A model generated the notes under the pieces. That model did not search any database. It saw only the letters and a list, made by a program, of their open reading frames with translations, and was not told the origin of the DNA. From Macrostomum hystrix (Eukaryota > Platyhelminthes > Macrostomidae), in NCBI GenBank assembly GCA_950097015.1, contig CATNEN010000032.1, forward strand, positions 1,674,001 to 1,738,000: a stretch of DNA of 64,000 bases, in the 5' to 3' direction. The translations under genes and the position numbers were made by a program. Each line of letters opens with the position of its first letter. Position 1 is the stretch's first letter. Shown here piece after piece: positions 61,602-64,000 of the stretch.

Positions 61602-62548
61602 CACAAGGCTTCCAGAGTCTACTGACAGGATTTCCACAGTCTACTGACGGATTTCCTGGGTCTACTGACAGGATTTCCTGGGTCTACTGACAGGATTTCC
61701 AAGGTCTACTGACATAGGATTTCCAAAATCTACTGCCAGGAATTCCACTGTCAACTGAGAGGAATTCCAGGGTCTACTGACACTGGGTATCCAGAATCTA
61801 CTGACAGGATTTCCAGAATCTACTGACAGATTTTCATAGTCTATTGATACAGGGTTTCTAGAGTAAACTGACAGGATTTCCAAGGTCTACTGACAGGATT
61901 TCCAAGGTCTACTGACGGATTTCCTGGGTCTACTGACAGGATTTCCTGGGTCTACTGACAGGATTTCCAAGGTCTACTGACAGGATTTCCAAGGTCTACT
62001 GACAGGATTTCCAAGGTCTACTGACGGATTTCCTGGGTCTACTGACGGATTTCCAAGGTCTACTGACGGATTTCCTGGGTCTACTGACAAGATTTCCTGG
62101 GTCTACTGACAGGATTTCCTGGGTCTACTGACAGGATTTCCTGGGTCTACTGACAGGATTTCCTGGGTCCACTGACAGGATTTCCTGGGTCCACTGACAG
62201 GATTTCCTGGGTCCACTGACAGGATTTCCTGGGTCTACTGACAGGATTTCCTGGGTCCACTGACAGGATTTCCTGGGTCTACTGACAGGATTTCCTGGGT
62301 CCACTGACAGGATTTCCTGGGTCTACTGACAGGATTTCCTGGGTCCACTGACAGGATTTCCTGGGTCTACTGACAGGATTTCCTGGGTCCACTGACAGGA
62401 TTTCCTGGGTCTACTGACAGGATTTCCTGGGTCCACTGACAGGATTTCCTGGGTCTACTGACAGGATTTCCTGGGTCCACTGACAGGATTTCCTGGGTCC
62501 ACTGACAGGATTTCCTGGGTCTACTGACAGGATTTCCAGAGTCTGCAT
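61602..62548. repeat. 22-bp minisatellite
   Basis: About 43 units of CTACTGACAGGATTTCCTGG(GT). From about 62160 CTACTG and CCACTG units largely alternate, giving a 44-bp dimer. Confidence 0.95.
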
Positions 62549-63025
62549 TTTGTACTAATAGTATAGAGTGTCTTTTCGATCTACGGGCGTATTCTGCTTC
62601 TACGCAGTATAAAAAAGGCGGTTAAAAGGGCATTGTAATGATAATAAATGTTCAGAATTTTCACAGCCTTCTAGTCCAAAGAAAATCATGCAGTAAGATA
62701 TGAGCTAAAAATCAGCTTATTCGCATCGCGTCTCTCCAATTAAGGCTGTGAAAGTATGAAATTTCCTTGTTTTTTCGCAGCTTTAAAAAAATGCCACCCG
62801 ATTGAAAAATGAAAACGTGAAAAATCACTAATTTAATTAGAGATTAATTCGAGACATAACGCTCAAATGATTTTCCCCTTTGATTTTGCTAATTAATGAT
62901 TTAAAGGTATCACAAATCATGTATGCGTGTCGGTGTTTTATGTCTTGTCTTTTGAAACTTCACACCGAATATTGTCAGCGGGAGATCCCATTACAAGGGC
63001 TGCTGGGGAAGAATGCTAAAAGCTT
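62549..63025. other. Spacer
   Basis: AT-rich unique sequence, no recognised feature. Confidence 0.35.
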
Positions 63026-63027
63026 CT

Positions 63028-63552
63028 CTTCTAAACTCTCCTCTCCTCTCCTCTTCTCTCTTCTTCTCTTCTCTCCTCTCCTCTTCTCTCCTCACCTCTC
63101 CTCTCCTCTTCTCTCCTCTCCTCTCCTCTCCTCTCCTCTTCTCTTCTCTCCTTTTCTCTCCTCACCTCTCCTCTCCTCTCCTCTCCTCTCCTCTCCTCTT
63201 CTCTTCTCTCCTCTTCTCTCCTCACCTCTCCTCTCCTCTCCTCTCCTCTTCTCTTCTCTCCTCTTCTCTCCTCACCTCTCCTCTCCTCTCCTCTCCTCTC
63301 CTCTCCTCTCCTCTCCTCTCCTCTCCTCTCCTCTCCTCTCCTCTCCTCTTCTCTTCTCTCCTCTTCTCTCCTCACCTCTTCTCTCCTCACCTCTCCTCTC
63401 CTCTCCTCTCCTCTCAACTCCTCTCCTCTTCTCCTCTCCTCTCCTCTCTTCTCCTCTCCTCTCTTCTCCTCTCCTTTCCTCTCCTCTCCTCACCTCTACT
63501 CTCCTCTCCTCTTCTCCTCTCCTCTCCTCTCCTTTCCTCTTCTCTCCTCTTC
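63028..63552. repeat. Pyrimidine-rich CTCTC-type tract
   Basis: About 100 units of TCTCC with TCTTC and TCACC variants in recurring blocks. All plus-strand frames are free of stops. Confidence 0.95.
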
Positions 63553-64000
63553 CTTACACTCCACCTCATTTCCCCAATATTCGTCTGTTTCCAAGTCAGC
63601 ACACATTAGATTTCAAGCACTGTCTTCCATAGCTCCCAATTTTTTTCTATTAGTAATCTAACTGGGGATAATTCTGTGAGGATTTTATCCCGCATATCAA
63701 GCAAATCGGCTCCAGCTCCTGTATCGATTAGCGCGGCACTTTAAGTCCATCTGATTCACTGGAAAATAAGCTGGAAAATTTATAGAACCCTGTCTATTCG
63801 CTTCCTGCGCATCTCACTTTAGTCATAAATAATAACAATTTTGATATGTGCTGCTAGGAGGGGAGATTTCCCTCTTAAGTATGATCATAAAGCGACCAAA
63901 GGCGACTCAGTTTAGTAATACTGACCCTGGCCTTGGGAGAAGGGTGGGAGATATTGTGCCCCCTATCACTCTCTCTCCCACACTCAATCCTCGATTCCAC
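63553..64000. other. End of window
   Basis: Unique sequence, no recognised feature. Confidence 0.35.

Overview
This is nuclear DNA from an animal. Genes are interrupted by GT-AG introns, all three standard stop codons are used, and the recognisable proteins are metazoan housekeeping or regulatory families. Exons are GC-rich while introns and spacers are AT-rich or built of minisatellites. The mix would suit a lophotrochozoan such as a free-living flatworm, but the sequence alone does not fix the taxon.

Layout. (1) 1996-7884, minus: mitochondrial isoleucyl-tRNA synthetase (IARS2), five exons. (2) 10339-19558, minus: clathrin assembly protein PICALM/AP180, seven exons. (3) 22480-31462, minus: EF-hand mitochondrial ATP-Mg/Pi carrier (SLC25A24/SCaMC), seven exons. 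(4) 32049-48694, plus: FAM102/EEIG1-type C2-domain protein, three exons, divergent from gene 3 across about 415 bp. (5) 49665-53642, plus: PHD plus CXXC protein of CFP1 (CXXC1) type, two exons. (6) 56248-61339, minus: small membrane protein of unknown family, three exons, convergent with gene 5. I rebuilt exon joins by hand. The joined lengths are exact multiples of three, after removing one apparent extra base in IARS2 and one in the SCaMC gene.

The dominant feature is tandem repeats. By eye about 28 kb (over 40%) of the window is more than 30 minisatellite arrays with units of 5-70 bp. Most sit inside introns and have their own unit. Several introns are almost wholly one array, starting within about 10-50 bp of the splice sites. 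Some arrays carry higher-order repeats (13 x 41 bp; 476 bp; multiples of 14 bp). The very long open frames across these arrays are a by-product of stop-free units, not genes.

Dispersed elements also occur: two copies of a tRNA-derived SINE, a 557-bp inverted-repeat element with a perfect 8-bp target duplication, a second TA-flanked inverted-repeat element, and a decayed MULE-type transposase fragment. No operon-like arrangement, CRISPR array, tRNA gene or rRNA gene was seen. The six genes have no evident shared pathway, although IARS2 and the SLC25A24-like carrier both act in mitochondria.
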